NCBI GenBank assembly: GCA_013398955.1
Contig: VWPU01004565.1
Coordinates: 42,029-106,028 of the forward strand
DNA length: 64,000 nt
Reading direction: 5' to 3'
DNA from: Callaeas wilsoni
Lineage: Eukaryota; Chordata; Aves; Passeriformes; Callaeidae
Shown here piece by piece: positions 11,095-21,530 of the stretch (position 1 is the first letter of the stretch; every line of letters begins with the position of its first letter). The notes beneath the pieces were generated by a model that made no database searches, had not been told where the DNA came from, and saw only the letters and a list, made by a program, of their open reading frames with translations. The position numbers and the translations under genes were made by a program.

Positions 11095-11400
11095 GAAGCA
11101 CAGCTCGCTGTAATGTGTTATGACATAGATCAGCTGTTGTTTTCCGCTCTCAAAGGAAACCTTGTGGAATCTCATTCCTTTGACTGGATTAAATTAGCTG
11201 CAAATGTTGTCCTTTAAACACAAACTCAAGGCCCTTTCGCTGGAAAACGAAGCGTGGATGGCGGAGCCGGCGAAATCTCTTTCAAGCCATTGTTTCTTTG
11301 GAGCTGTGGTTTACCTTTGGTTCCCTAACAAAGTAAATTAATAAATGAAGGGGTAGCAGAGTTGTTTCTATAGCAATCCCCATGGAAACATCAAAAATGC
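11095..11400. promoter_or_regulatory. candidate regulatory island with RFX-like site
   Basis: The island contains TGTAATGTGTTATGACATAGATC, GATTAAATTAGCTGCAAATG, AAGTAAATTAATAAATG and an X-box-like GTTTCTATAGCAAT at 11364-11377. It is AT-richer than its flanks and free of CR1 sequence. The assignment rests on composition and motifs alone. Confidence 0.33.
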
Positions 11401-11830
11401 CACAAACACTCATCCTCAGCCTCCAGCTCCCGGGAGAGCACAGCTCGGGGTAAAACACAGCCATGGCTCCTGGATTCAGCCCAATTCCTGGTGCCCGTTC
11501 CCTTCAGTCGCTCGGGTAGCCGCAGATCGCCCCAAATTACAGACTTTCCATACCAAACCTAGTGAGCACATTCCTCTGGGAAGTGTCCCTGGAAGGCCCT
11601 GGAGCTGCTCATGCCTTTCCACAGGATGCCCTTCAAAAGGAGGAGGAATCAGCCAAACCAGGGGCCATGGCTTGGCCACAGGACGGAATAAAAAGGCACC
11701 TGTGAAAGGCTGATGGTGGGTTACATCCTGCCATGTTCCCTGAGAGGAATCTTGTTTTAGGAGGACTTCCCGGTGAGCTGAGTGAGACGGTCCCACAGCT
11801 CTGGTCATCCTGCCGTGGCTTTCACGGACA
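11401..11830. other. non-coding spacer, no gene seen
   Basis: GC-rich mixed sequence between an AT-rich island and a CR1 copy. I see nothing that can be called. Confidence 0.5.
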
Positions 11831-12008
11831 CGTGGGATTCCTGGCGGGCAGCGTGGGGACAGGATTCCCAGAGCAGCTGTGGCTGCCCCTGGATCCCTGG
11901 CAGTGCCAAGGCCAGGCTGGACGGGGCTGGGAGCAGCCTGGGATGGCAGGAGGTGTCCCTGCCATGGCTGGGGGTGACCCTGAGGGTCCCTTGCAGCCCT
12001 GTAATTGA
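11831..12008 (+). mobile_element. CR1 LINE 3'-end fragment
   Basis: CAGAGCAGCTGTGGCTGCCCCTGGATCCCTGGCAGTGCC, AAGGCCAGGCTGGACGGGGCTGGGAGCAGCCTGGG, AGGTGTCCCTGCC and GGGTCCCTTGCAGCCC form a clear plus-strand CR1 3' region. It is close to the copy at 8431-8625. Confidence 0.92.
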
Positions 12009-12104
12009 AGTGCTGAAGGAGCAGAGCACGGAGCAGGGCTCGGCTCTGGAGAACAGCCACATTCCAGGGCCCAGCATCCGTTCGGGGCGGATTTGGCTCC
12101 CAAT

Positions 12105-12330
12105 CAGGGCTGACAATTAGGCCGTACAGTTAATATTTTTACAGCTGTTTTATTAATAACACATGCAGAGCATCCAGCCAGGATTTGTTGGAGACACCTC
12201 AGGAAAACGAATGATGTAAATAACAGATGGATGCGGAATAGTCTTACAAACAGGCACCAAGATATTCCCATCTTGTTTAGGAGGAATCTAAATAGACAGA
12301 TTGGAGATAAACAGGCAAAGTGAAGAGAGG
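12105..12330. promoter_or_regulatory. candidate regulatory island
   Basis: AT-rich segment with GACAATTAGG, AGTTAATATTTTTACAG, CTGTTTTATTAATAACAC, GATGTAAATAACAG and GAATCTAAATAGAC. No repeat similarity and no coding frame of interest. Possible conserved enhancer, unproven. Confidence 0.33.
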
Positions 12331-12944
12331 AGAGGCTGGGGCTGGGGATGGATAAACTCAAAGGCACCTGCGGGGTCCCTCACGTCCTCGGGGTCGTGGC
12401 ATCCGTAAGGCTGTGGATGTGCCCGCCTGGAGCGGCACCTGAGCAGCCAGCCAGCCTGGTTTAACCCCTGCAGGATCTCAGTCCCAGCTCCCCAGCCTGG
12501 AAATGGTTAATTAGGATAATTCCGACAGCCCTGCAATGCTTTTGCCTTTCACTCTTAACTCCTCTGTTCCATGGGTTTGCTGCTCAGACTGTCTTGGAAT
12601 TTTGGGGCAGAGCAACGAGAAGAGAGAAGGGAGTGGGGGATATGGCCGGGAAAGGATGGATTTAGTGCATTTTGGGGGCAAACAGCTGCCAAGTGTGTGC
12701 ACAACACGAGCTGGGAGTGGTCCCCAGTGGCTGATGCACAAAGCTCTGTGTAGGAAGGGTAAACCAAAATCATCTGGCGCCGGGAGCCGGGGAATCACAG
12801 GGATTTGCAGTTGGATTTGTACCTTGGGATTTTCTCTGGAGCTTGGAGAGCTGGGAGAGCCAGTGGTTAACAGCTGGAACTGGAAGTGCAGGTTACCTGG
12901 TGTGTAACGGGAGGAGGGCACGAGGTGTCCGGACTGGAGGAGGG
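12331..12944. other. non-coding spacer, no gene seen
   Basis: Mixed sequence with no recognised repeat, RNA or exon. The short AT motif near 12505-12525 (GGTTAATTAGGATAATTCC) is isolated. Confidence 0.45.
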
Positions 12945-13168
12945 AAGGGTTCAGGGAGACCTTACAGAGCCTTCCAGTGCCCGAGGGGGCTCCAGGAGAG
13001 CTGGGGAGGGACTTTGGAGAAGGCATGGAGCGACAGGACACGGGGAGTGGCTTCCACTGCCACAGGGCGGGGAGACGTGGGGTATTGGGAAGCAATTCCT
13101 GGCCGGGAGGGTGGCACAGGTTTCCCAGAGAAGCTGTGGCCGCCCCGTCCCTGGAAGCGCTCCAGGCA
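12945..13168 (+). mobile_element. CR1 LINE fragment
   Basis: GGGTTCAGGGAGACCTTACAGAGCC, TTCCAGTGCCCGAGGGGGCTCCAGGAGAGCTGGGGAGGGACTTTGG, GACAGGACACGGGG, GGTATTGGGAAGCAATTCC and CCCAGAGAAGCTGTGGC follow the CR1 order over about 220 bp. The copy ends before the terminal tail. Confidence 0.9.
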
Positions 13169-13814
13169 GCCCCAGCACAGCCATCCCGCTCCTCCCGGGA
13201 TTGTCACACCTCAGGCCCGCGGCATTCCCACGCACACAGCCCGCTGCCCCCAGCATCCCGAAATCCACAGGTATGTGCCGCTCCCGTCGGCACCCGAGCG
13301 CGCTCAGCGGGGAGGCAGCGCTCGGAATAGCAGCAGAGTCAGCAGAGGCTGGGAAAAACAGGGAAAGCAAAGGGAGTCAGGAGTCCTGAAAAGCAAACTG
13401 TGATAAATCTCAGCCTAACACGCCTCGGTTGGGAACACACCGTTCTCCCGGAGGAGATGACTGACTATCAGTGCCTTTGGAAAGGCGCTTTCTCCAGGGC
13501 TCGCTGCGGAGCGCAGGGAACACAAACACGAGGGCCTTTTCCCAGCCTGCTCCTCCCCTGCCATCCGAACTGGGAGGTCGTGATCTCCGGGATGAAAGTT
13601 CACGGCGGGTTCATCCCGCCTGGTTCGGAGGGGTTTAGGAGAGGGATAAACAAACAGCAATTAGCACCTGATTAGCACCTCTGACATTTCCTGCACCCTC
13701 TGTGTACGGCTGCAGAGGAAGAGCTGCTCCCGTCACTTGCCGCATCTCAGCGCCTGGCTCCAGGTCGGATTTTAGGGAAAATTCCCTCCTGGAAGGGTCG
13801 TCAGGCAGTGTCAC
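13169..13814. other. non-coding spacer, no gene seen
   Basis: GC-rich sequence. A duplicated TTAGCACCTGATTAGCACCT occurs at 13661-13680. No other feature is supported. Confidence 0.45.
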
Positions 13815-13948
13815 AGCTGCCCAGGGCAGGGCTGGAGTCCCCATTCCTGGAGGGGTTTAACAGCCGTGTGGATGTGGCCGTGCTGGCCTGGGCAGGGTTA
13901 GACTCAGTGGTGTCCGAGGTCTATTCCAACCTCAATTCCTAGGATTCC
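13815..13948 (+). mobile_element. CR1 LINE 3'-end fragment (classical subtype)
   Basis: GCTGCCCAGGGCAGGGCTGGAGTCCCCATTCCTGGAGGGGTTTAACAGCCGTGTGGATGTGGC and GGTTAGACTCAGTGG, GAGGTCTATTCCAACCTCAATTCC is the avian CR1 3' end that normally reads 'aaagacgtgtagatgtggca' and 'ttccaacctaaatgattcta'. It is a different CR1 subtype from most others here. Confidence 0.9.
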
Positions 13949-14670
13949 AAAGGATTCCATGAGTGTATTCTGGCAGTGTAATTACGTTTGGTTAACTTTA
14001 AGCCACAGGCATAGAAACTTCCCGAACCTCCAGGTAGGACCGGCAGCCACAGAGCCGTCCCCGGCAGCCGCTCCGTTGGATCCCAGGACAGCCAGGAATT
14101 TCGCTGGAGATGGTTCGGGGATGGAAAGTAGAGGCAGGAAGTCTGCGGAGCTCGGTTTGCCGAGCTCTACAGTACAGACGTCTTAACACATAAATTTAAC
14201 AATTATTATTGTGTTGCCCTTTTCCAGGAAAGGGTAAAGGAGATTTGTAGGAGCACTTAACACATGTAAATCCCCACCTCTTTAAGGCAAAGCAATGCGC
14301 TGAATGGGGCCATAAATATCCCGAGTATTCTGTCCTTTTGGAAATCATACCTTTTCCCCCTCCTCTCACCGCAATTAAACCCGTGCCTTATTCTGACACA
14401 GCTCTGGGGAAGCAGGCATTTGGAAACCTCCAAACAGGTGTTTCTTGAGGGAGACGAGGAGCTCCGGGGTGCAGTGGAGGCGGGAGCCAAAGGCACAGGG
14501 TGGTTTGTGTAGCAGGGCCTGACGCCCAATTTGCTGCTGCTTTCCCGAAAAATCGGATCAGCTCCCAACCAGCAGCACCTTTCCCCCCGTGCGAGAGCTG
14601 GAAATCCACCTGCTGCTCCCCTTTCTTCCTTCCGAGGGCTTTGGCAGCGAGGGTGGGGATCCCTGGAGCA
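13949..14670. other. spacer; AT-richer segment 14185-14400
   Basis: The segment 14185-14400 contains CACATAAATTTAACAATTATTATTGTG, an inverted-repeat-like AT core, then AAGGCAAAGCAATGCGC and GGCCATAAATATCCC. It may be a regulatory island. The remainder shows no supported feature. Confidence 0.35.
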
Positions 14671-14800
14671 GTGAGGTTGGGAAGGACCTCCGAGATCACC
14701 GAGTCCAGCCGGTGTCCGATCCCGCCTCGCCACCAGAGCGGCTCCCGTGGCTGCCTGGCCACCTGCCCGCCTCCCTGGGCAGCCCCCGCCCTTTCCAGTG
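14671..14800 (-). mobile_element. CR1 LINE 3'-end fragment (degenerate)
   Basis: GTGAGGTTGGGAAGGACCTCCGAGATCACCGAGTCCAGCC on the plus strand is the reverse complement of the CR1 end 'ggttggactcggtgatctcggaggtc'. The following CCTGGCCACCTGCCCGCCTCCCTGGGCAGCCCC is a degraded continuation. Confidence 0.75.
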
Positions 14801-15059
14801 TTCCATCCCAGCCCGTCCACCAGCGCCGCTGCTTCCCGAGGCATCCATCACCCCTTCCCGGGGCTGGTGATCCCTGAGAACTCCGCTGTGTTCCCTCAGC
14901 CGCTCCTTGCCCAGCCCCTTCCCCGCGTCGCTGCGGTGCCGAGGGCCTCCTGTGTAATTTCGAGGCGGTGAGCGGTGCACAAAGCCCCCGGCCAGCCCCT
15001 GCATCCCCGGTTCTGGGGGCACACTGCCTGCCCGGCCTGCTCCTTTTGCCATCCCTGTC

Positions 15060-15300
15060 AGAGCTCGCTGCCAGTTTAACTACGCTTTCACCAGGACGAC
15101 GAGGACGGAAAAATGAAAATCACATTTGGCACATTTAATCAGATAATTATTTTTTAAGAAACGAGCAGGAATGTTAAATACATTTCCCCGTTTTTTTTCC
15201 ATCTGTTGCGGCTGACGTGCAAGACTGGGGCTCTAATAACGAGGCACATCTCCCGCGCTGCCTCCTGATTAATATTTCAGGATTATCCCAGCGCCGGCTC
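15060..15300. promoter_or_regulatory. candidate conserved non-coding element
   Basis: AT-rich island with GAAAATCACATTTGGCACATTTAATCAGATAATTATTTTTTAAG, CAGGAATGTTAAATACATTTCC, GGGGCTCTAATAACGAGGC and CCTGATTAATATTTCAGGATTATCC. Several homeodomain cores lie in non-repetitive sequence flanked by GC-rich DNA. Enhancer function is inference. Confidence 0.4.
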
Positions 15301-16429
15301 CGATGGCAGGACATCTGGCTGCCACGTGCGCCTGGCCCCCTCGCACCTGTAAATCCGGGGTCAGCGGCTCCGCCTGGAAGGGGCGCGGGAGCCCGGGCTG
15401 GAGGGGGTGGTTAATGGGGCCAGGTGCCGCTCCGGGTAAGATTCCTGCCCTGTAGGGCGCCAGGAAGCAGGGCTGGTGTTAATCACCGCTGGAACGCTCC
15501 TGGAGCGAACGTGTTTTCTCTGCAGCCCTGGAACTGCTTCGTCCAGCGGCTCTTGGGTGCAGCGGTGAACCTCGGGGCATCCCATAATATTTACCTGTGT
15601 CCACACAAGGTGCAGAAGGTTCAAAGCCAGCACAAAGGCTTTTGTTCTGGATGTAAATCCCAGGGATTTTTTTCCTGGCCAAACTAAGCAAATCCATAAC
15701 TTTGCAATGGAGCAAGGAGCCGGAGCTGCCCGCCCCTGGGGCACCTGCAGGGAAGGGAATTTGCTCCTTGGGAGCGACTTCCTCGCAGGTTTTCCGGCCC
15801 CAGGGGACACCCAGCCAGGAGAAAACCCAGGGGAAGGTCACTGGCAGCAGGCAGCTCCTGAACAAGGAGCGGAGCCACCTCGCAAGGACAAACCCAAAGA
15901 GGGAAGCAGAATCCCTGGAAGCAGGGAAAGGGACTGTGACATTTACCTAAAGTGAAGGTTTTCAGGGATATAGGGATGTCTGTTCTCCTGGACTCCACAG
16001 CCCCCTGTCCAGCTGGGAATGACGGCACGGAGATGTGGTATCACTCTGAATTGGCTGGTTTGTTTAGGGAAAGCATTCCTGGGAAATCGATTCCTTTGTT
16101 CTTCCCTCCTTTTTTCCTATGTCCATATAAATAGTTCATAAGAGCTTTTCTCCCTTCCAGAGAAGCCTCCCTAATTCCCAGGGAAATTCCTGAGACGGGA
16201 ATTCTGAAGTGGCCACATCCTGGAAGTTGTGGATTCCTGAAGCTTTGTTCCACGGGACAATGGAGCAGGGAAGAAGGAGCTGGCCAGGAATCCCCCATGG
16301 GCTTAGGAGGCACCAAGGTAAGCTGCTAAAAAAGCTGATTTCCCCAAAGTTTTGAAGTTTGCTTTTCCCCCAGCCAGAGGAATGAGTCCAACCCCCTGGA
16401 CGTGGAAGAGGGAACATCTCCTGTTGAAT
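15301..16429. other. non-coding spacer, no gene seen
   Basis: GC-rich to mixed sequence with no recognised repeat or RNA. A CCATATAAATAG word at 16122-16133 resembles a TATA/MEF2-type motif, but nothing around it supports a promoter. Confidence 0.45.
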
Positions 16430-16740
16430 TTTGCCGTTGCTATAGCAATTGATTAAATAAAATAAAACCCCCCTCCACTTGCAAATTCCAAATCTTAATT
16501 GTACTGACAACAATCTAAATGTGGTTGGAACAGTGAGTCACACTCCAGATTCCGTGTCTCCGAGCAGGGCTTCATTTCCATCTAACAAGGCAATTATTGT
16601 ACCGTGTGTTAATTCCGTATCATTTGATTAACAAAAACGTGCTGCCGGAGCTTTAGCACCTCTGCTATTCCGGCAGATCCGTATCTCCCTGCCTTATTTG
16701 GCGCTGCTCATTAACATACAATATGCATATGCTCCGCGCT
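16430..16740. promoter_or_regulatory. strong candidate conserved non-coding element
   Basis: The island opens with an almost palindromic X-box-like GTTGCTATAGCAAT at 16436-16449. It continues with GGCAATTATTGTACCGTGTGTTAATTCC, ATCATTTGATTAACAAAAACG, GCTCATTAACATACA and the perfect palindrome ATATGCATAT at 16721-16730. Complex sequence with dense homeodomain and POU-type cores and no repeat similarity is typical of deeply conserved vertebrate enhancers. Alignment was not possible here. Confidence 0.45.
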
Positions 16741-17329
16741 GGGCCGGAGCAAACGGCCGTGCCAAAAACGGCACCCAGAGCTGGAGCTGCCTTTGGTGCC
16801 ACAAGCATTGCGTTTAAAGCCGAGGTCCGTTCTGCAGAAAGGCCTCCATGGCCTCGTTTTATCCATTTTCACGTCTAATCCCATAAAAGCTTCTGTTTCT
16901 CACTCTTGGAAGGTGCCAAGGAATTCGGGGCCCCCTTCCAGCCATTAGGTCAATGCACAAAGTCCCGATAATGAGTTGTCGGTGACTCAGCCCCGAGCCT
17001 TGGCCGGGGCAGGAGGAAGTTTTCCCACCTGGCTCTGCTCCTTCCTCCCGGAGAGATCCCGGAGGATCCCGAGGAGCAGCTGCAGCCACCCAAACCCTGG
17101 CTGAGCCGCGAGTCTCTCCCCAAAAACTGTCCAACGCGTAGGGAAAAGCCAGGAGGAGGTTGGGAGCGCGAGACGGGGCACAGCCGACATCTCCGAGGCC
17201 ATTCCAGAATCCCAGAGGGGAAATGGGGCCCTTCCCTCCTAAAACCCCCGAGACAGGGAGAATTTCATGGCAAACAGAAGGCTGGGATGAATGAGGCAGC
17301 ACCGGGATGCGATGCCGGGTCCCGCTTCC
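16741..17329. other. non-coding spacer, no gene seen
   Basis: GC-rich sequence between two AT-rich islands. A minus-strand frame of 147 codons overlaps it but has no family resemblance and low-complexity content. Confidence 0.45.
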
Positions 17330-18080
17330 CCTTTTGTTTTGGGCATGAATCCCTCGAATTGATTCGAAGTCATTTTGGACGGATATTTAGCTGTAAACAA
17401 ACGGCATTTCCTTTCCAATCCGTATTCCCAAGCCTGTGGACAAACAAGAGCTGAGCATCAAATCCCTCGGAGGGGTGGACTTTGGGATCTGCCACTGGAA
17501 GAAGGGAGAAGCAGCTGAGGCTGGGAGCGCTCTGCAGCCCCAGTGCCGCGTGCTGAAGCTGTTTGCCTATGAATATAGATTACAGTTTTTTCCCTGGCAA
17601 ATAAACAAATGCATAAAGATGCATTATTTCATAAGCATAAAAAACCCTGCTGCAACTATAGTGCTTTTCATTTGTTTTTATGATTACTTGTAATTAATTA
17701 GCATCAAAAGAAGATTATCAACATCGCTAAACCCCGAGATTGTACCGGCAAACGCAGCAATGATGGCGCTGCTTTATCTTTCTATTAAGGTGGAAAAAAA
17801 GAAATTATCCTGGTTTTATTTCATTTTTTAACTCTGCCGAGATTAAAGTGTCAGAACCTGGTGGCAGCACAGCCTCAAAATGCACCAAAATGCACAAAAA
17901 GAGAAATAATCTTCTCTAATTACAAGCTGTGCTGAGACCAGGCACATAAATATTTAAGGCAGTTTAAATTATTATTAAAGTTGGGTTTCCAAAAGCCTTT
18001 TTCCAACCCATGTTTACATTTTATCGAGCAATTTATGAGGTCGCTGCTCATGCACCTCATCAAAAACTTCCCCCTTCCAC
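17330..18080. promoter_or_regulatory. strong candidate conserved non-coding element cluster
   Basis: The 17550-17960 core is strongly AT-rich and non-repetitive: GCCTATGAATATAGATTACAG, AATAAACAAATGCATAAAGATGCATTATTTC, TTGTAATTAATTAGCATC, TTTATCTTTCTATTAAGG, CATAAATATTTAAGGC. The flanks 17330-17410 and 17960-18080 are milder. No frame looks coding and no mobile-element sequence is present. I read it as a probable enhancer cluster. Confidence 0.45.
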
Positions 18081-18969
18081 TGAGAGCCATAAACCAGAGG
18101 CTTTCTGACGGGATCTGGAGACTTTTAACAAGTTCTGGCTGCCCGGCCCGGAGACCTTCCCCTTCCTGGGATAAACGGCAGCACTGGCTGTGCTCTGGGC
18201 ACCCAAATCCCAAAAAAAAGGGATCTTCCTGACCCTGATCCGTTTCTCCTGCCATTGAGTGCCTTGCTGTCAAATCTTTACACAGTGTTTGGGAGAAAGG
18301 GTTTGAAAAGAGAGGAGGTGGCTGCTTGTATCCCACGGGATGTGGGAATGCGTCAGATCCCGGCAGCCCCTGATACTCAAACCTCCCAGCTGGGAGGGAA
18401 GAGGAGGGAATAAATAACCATAAACCACAGGTCTGTTCCCAGCCGCTGCTCCCTGTGTGAATCCAGCAAGTTATGGAGGAGCCTTGGTAGGGATCGTGGA
18501 GAGAGCGCAGGGATGCAGCCCTTCTCCAAGGAAAACTCCAGAATGCCAATTCCCTGACCTCGCTCCTATGGTTCTGCATAGGGAAACTCTAAGGACAGGC
18601 TGGAATTAAAGCACAGCAAACGGTGCCAGAACAAGATGCTTCCCAAGATTTCTTAGGGATCCGTTTCCATCCTCAGGGCCATCAGTGCTTGTTGTTCCGG
18701 GGAAAGGAGGTTCTGCAGCAAAGGTCTGCTGAAATCCCCCCTGGGAGTCTCCCGGGAATCCCAGGGTGTGAACCTTTCAGGAGGGCAGGAGTTGGGGTTG
18801 GAACTCCTTGGTCTTCCATACCCAGCAAATCCTTGGAAACAAGACAGCGCGTCCATCCACTACTCTGTGAGCCCATCTCCCACACCCCTCATCCTGGAAG
18901 CTTCCCGCAGTCCCAGAGGCTGCCAAGCCTCTTCCCAAGGAGAGCGGTGCCTGAGCAGCTCTTCCCAAA
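18081..18969. other. non-coding spacer, no gene seen
   Basis: Mixed sequence. A 219-codon minus-strand frame covers 17920-18579, but its composition follows base bias and it runs through the AT-rich island, so I do not call it. No other feature is supported. Confidence 0.45.
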
Positions 18970-19140
18970 CGGCCCTTTCCCTGCCCTTATCCGTAATTCA
19001 TGAAGGGCCGTGTCTGTCCCGAATCCATGGGCGTGGACCTGCTCCCATCCTCGTATGAAATATTAACTCAGCACCAGTCTGCAGCATTAGGCTGCCGTTT
19101 GCATATTCATGAGGGCTCATAAATGTTGAAGGAGCCAGCG
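18970..19140. promoter_or_regulatory. candidate regulatory island with POU-type site
   Basis: Contains CCGTAATTCATGAAGG, ATGAAATATTAACTCAGC and, at 19098-19112, TTTGCATATTCATGA, which resembles a composite POU-factor site (octamer-like half followed by ATTCAT). It is short and unproven. Confidence 0.33.
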
Positions 19141-19683
19141 AGGGAGCCCCGCAGCGGCAGCCGGGCGGGGCCAGGGCATATTTACAGCCTTAATAAGTGC
19201 CGGCTTTGGGGGACAAAACGGCCAGAAACAAATCCAAGGAATTCCAGTCTGCCACTCGCAACAACTGCAGCAGCTTCTCCTCGTCTCCGCTCGCCCGAGC
19301 TGGGGAAGCCTCAGCCCGGCTGCGGGAGGCACCACGGAGCAGCTCCTGGTGCAGCTGGGCTACCCTGTTGTTCCCACCATCTCTGGGGATACTCCTGCCA
19401 GGAGGAGCCGTGGGATGCCAGGACTCAGCCCGGGGTAGGGCAGCACAGCCCTGGGGTCACATCCACGGGAATGGTCCCTGGGGGACACCGCGGCTCCTGC
19501 CAAGCTCTGCGGACAGCGGGAACGCTTCGGGAACCAGGGAATGGGGGTGGGTGAGCACTGAGGGAGTGGGAACACCCCGGTTCCGTATGGAAAGCCGGCG
19601 GTCCCAGCCTGCCTATCCCCCCAGGAATGCTGTCAGAGAGTCCTGGAGTGGTGTGCACGGAGGGACCGTAAGGAACACGGTGT
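19141..19683. other. non-coding GC-rich spacer
   Basis: GC-rich with overlapping spurious frames. No exon, RNA or repeat can be supported. Confidence 0.5.
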
Positions 19684-19801
19684 TCCATGGCCTGCCGTGG
19701 CAGGGACACCTCCCACTGCCCCCGGCTGCTCCAGCCCCGTCCAGCCTGGCCTGGAGCACTGCCGGGGATCCAGGGGCAGCCGCGGCTGCTCTGGGCTCCT
19801 G
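19684..19801 (-). mobile_element. CR1 LINE fragment
   Basis: CCATGGCCTGCCGTGGCAGGGACACCTCCCACTGCCCCCGGCTGCTCCAGCCCCGTCCAGCCTGGCCTGGAGCACTGCCGGGGATCCAGG is the reverse-complemented CR1 3' region. The tail itself is missing. Confidence 0.88.
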
Positions 19802-19849
19802 CCTTGGGAAAGGAGTGGAAGCGCTGGAAACTGAGGCAGCCACTTCCCT

Positions 19850-20144
19850 GACCTGATTAAAGTCCCTGCTAGCAGGAGAAATGCTCATTATTTACCTCGG
19901 TTCTATCGATAATAAACTGTGAAATGAATGTTATTAAATAATATTTTCCTGTCTATTAAGTGTAGCTAAAGCAGGACAGCGATTCATTGGCAAGACAATA
20001 AAAGTTCCTTTTCTGCTTACTGGATGTTTTCCCCTCTGCAGAGCATAAATCACATTTTGTGTGAAGTGTGCATCCTTGCTCTGCCAGTTATTTGAATCTC
20101 TGGTACTTTATAATAAATGCTTTTTATTGATTTTTATTGTGCAG
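19850..20144 (+). promoter_or_regulatory. AT-rich intronic-like segment upstream of candidate exon
   Basis: AT-rich non-repetitive sequence with TTATTTACCTCGG, ATCGATAATAAACTG and GTTATTAAATAATATTTTCC. It ends in TTTTTATTGATTTTTATTGTGCAG, a T-rich tract with a terminal CAG that makes a good 3' splice site for the exon beginning at 20145. The segment may combine an intronic conserved element with the splice acceptor. Confidence 0.4.
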
Positions 20145-20226
20145 CGCCAGGAATTGAATAAACTCCGGGCACGAGCAGCTGAGAGGAACAGGCTGAAGGA
20201 GAAAATGGGATCAGCATCTTTCAAAG
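20145..20226 (+). CDS. candidate internal coding exon, unidentified helical/coiled-coil protein
   Basis: This 82-bp block sits between a good acceptor (T-rich tract ending GTGCAG, last base 20144) and a consensus donor (AAAG|GTAAAG, intron from 20227). Read in the frame starting at 20145, all 27 codons are open and give a highly charged helix-like peptide starting RQELNKLRARAAERNRLK and ending in MGSASFK. Leu and Ala fall at roughly heptad spacing (residues 4, 7, 11), as in a coiled coil. The exon starts in phase 0 and leaves one base over (phase 1), so it fits an internal exon. The local composition is more balanced than the GC-rich spacer. I do not recognise the gene, and no second exon was found in the window. 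It could be a chance block between two splice-like sites. Confidence 0.45.
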
Positions 20227-20371
20227 GTAAAGGTGCAAGCACACGGGGGGACTTGCCTTGCTCAGCAGCTCCCAGGAGCACCATGAAAAGCACAGACGTG
20301 ATGTCCGGGTGGTTCTTTCCTCTTAAAGTCCCAGAGCTGGGATCATTCCTGGGAAGGCCAAGTGGGAGCTG
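20227..20371. other. putative intron start, no other feature
   Basis: The open frame continues past the donor for about 54 codons, but the peptide turns low-complexity and the sequence loses exon character. Nothing else is visible. Confidence 0.4.
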
Positions 20372-20461
20372 TAGAATCCCAGGATGAGCTGGGGTGGAAG
20401 GGACCGGGAAGCTCATCTCATTCCAAGCCTCAGGCAGGGACACCTTCCACGGGCTCAGGTC
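20372..20461 (-). mobile_element. CR1 LINE 3'-end fragment
   Basis: Plus strand reads TAGAATCCCAGGATGAGCTGGGGTGGAAGGGACCGGGAAGCTCATCTCATTCCAAGCC and CAGGGACACCTTCCACGGGCTCAGG, the reverse complement of the CR1 terminus. About 90 bp remain. Confidence 0.88.
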
Positions 20462-21184
20462 CCCTTTCCTAAAAAAAGGAAGCATTTTCCTTGGAAACCA
20501 AAGGATGCAGTCGTGCTTTGCCTTCCCACAGGGATATTTGCTGCTGGAAGGAGTTCAGGGTTGTTTGCCCTGTGGAATTGGGTCCGTCTTTGGAAGCGAG
20601 GGAGAACGGGGATGATGTGAGGAGTGACCCACGGTGGGGAGGTTTTGGGGTCCCTGGGGTTCCTGCTTCCCTCCCTGTCACTGCCAGCTCCTGGAAAAGC
20701 GGGATTCCGCAGCCGGACACTGCCCTGCAGTGGGAAGCTCCCACATCCAGCGTGGGCACGGCAGCAGTGGGGCCTGGTCCTGGGGGGCACGGGCTGCTCT
20801 GCCCACCGCAGCGCTGGTGATTTCCCCCTCTCCCCGAGGCTGGCCTCTGAGAGTGCTTTGTGCCCGAGCTCCAGGATTTCTCCGAGCCCTTCAGGCTGAG
20901 GAACTGGTTTCTTTGGGGTGTTCCCGCTCTGACCTGCTCCATGAAGTAGCAAATAAAGTCCAGCTGGACGGAGCAGGCTCAGCTTGGGGCTGCGCTGTCA
21001 AATGAGGCCCTGGATTGGGAACAACGCTGGGGCCTCGTCACACAGCTCAGGAAAGATGGGAATCCATGGATTTCTGCAGGATATGGCCTCATATTGCCTT
21101 GGCACAACAGCACTTCACACCCAAAAATCACCCGGCAAACCCCACATTGTTTCCCTGCTGGGTTAGCTGGAAAATGTGTTCCTA
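20462..21184. other. non-coding spacer, no gene seen
   Basis: GC-rich mixed sequence; a 165-codon minus-strand frame overlaps it without recognisable content. Nothing is supported. Confidence 0.45.
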
Positions 21185-21330
21185 CTCCAGGTAATGTGGT
21201 GCTCATTACACAATTACCTCAAGTGCTTCACAATGCATTAATTGCTGCTTGATTTAAACATTTCCCATCCAGGAGCCCACCTCTATCACTGTGACAAATT
21301 GCAAGTCAATAATTGGGTTCCTCGGAAGAG
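21185..21330. promoter_or_regulatory. candidate regulatory island
   Basis: GTAATGTGGTGCTCATTACACAATTACCTCAAGTGC contains near-inverted ATTAC/GTAAT cores, followed by CAATGCATTAATTGCTGC and CAAGTCAATAATTGGG. Compact AT-rich non-repetitive sequence, possibly a small enhancer. Confidence 0.33.
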
Positions 21331-21478
21331 GGAGTGAGGAAGCTGGAGGCTCCTTGGTCAGGGGAGCCAGACCCTTAGTGAAAACCCAGGCATCAATTTT
21401 GGGATGCACGTGCCCAGATTCCGGGGCAAGCACAAGGTAGAACTGATCCTTCTGGCTCACGAAATACCGGTCACAGGC

Positions 21479-21530
21479 TCACAGAATCCTCTAGGCTGAA
21501 AAACACCTCCGAGATCCTCTTCCAGCTCAG
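21479..21530 (-). mobile_element. CR1 LINE 3' tail remnant
   Basis: TCACAGAATCCTCTAGGCTGAAAAACACCTCCGAGATCCTCTTCCAG is the complement of the classical avian CR1 tail (normally 'aggtcttttccaacctagag'). Only about 50 bp are recognisable. Confidence 0.7.
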
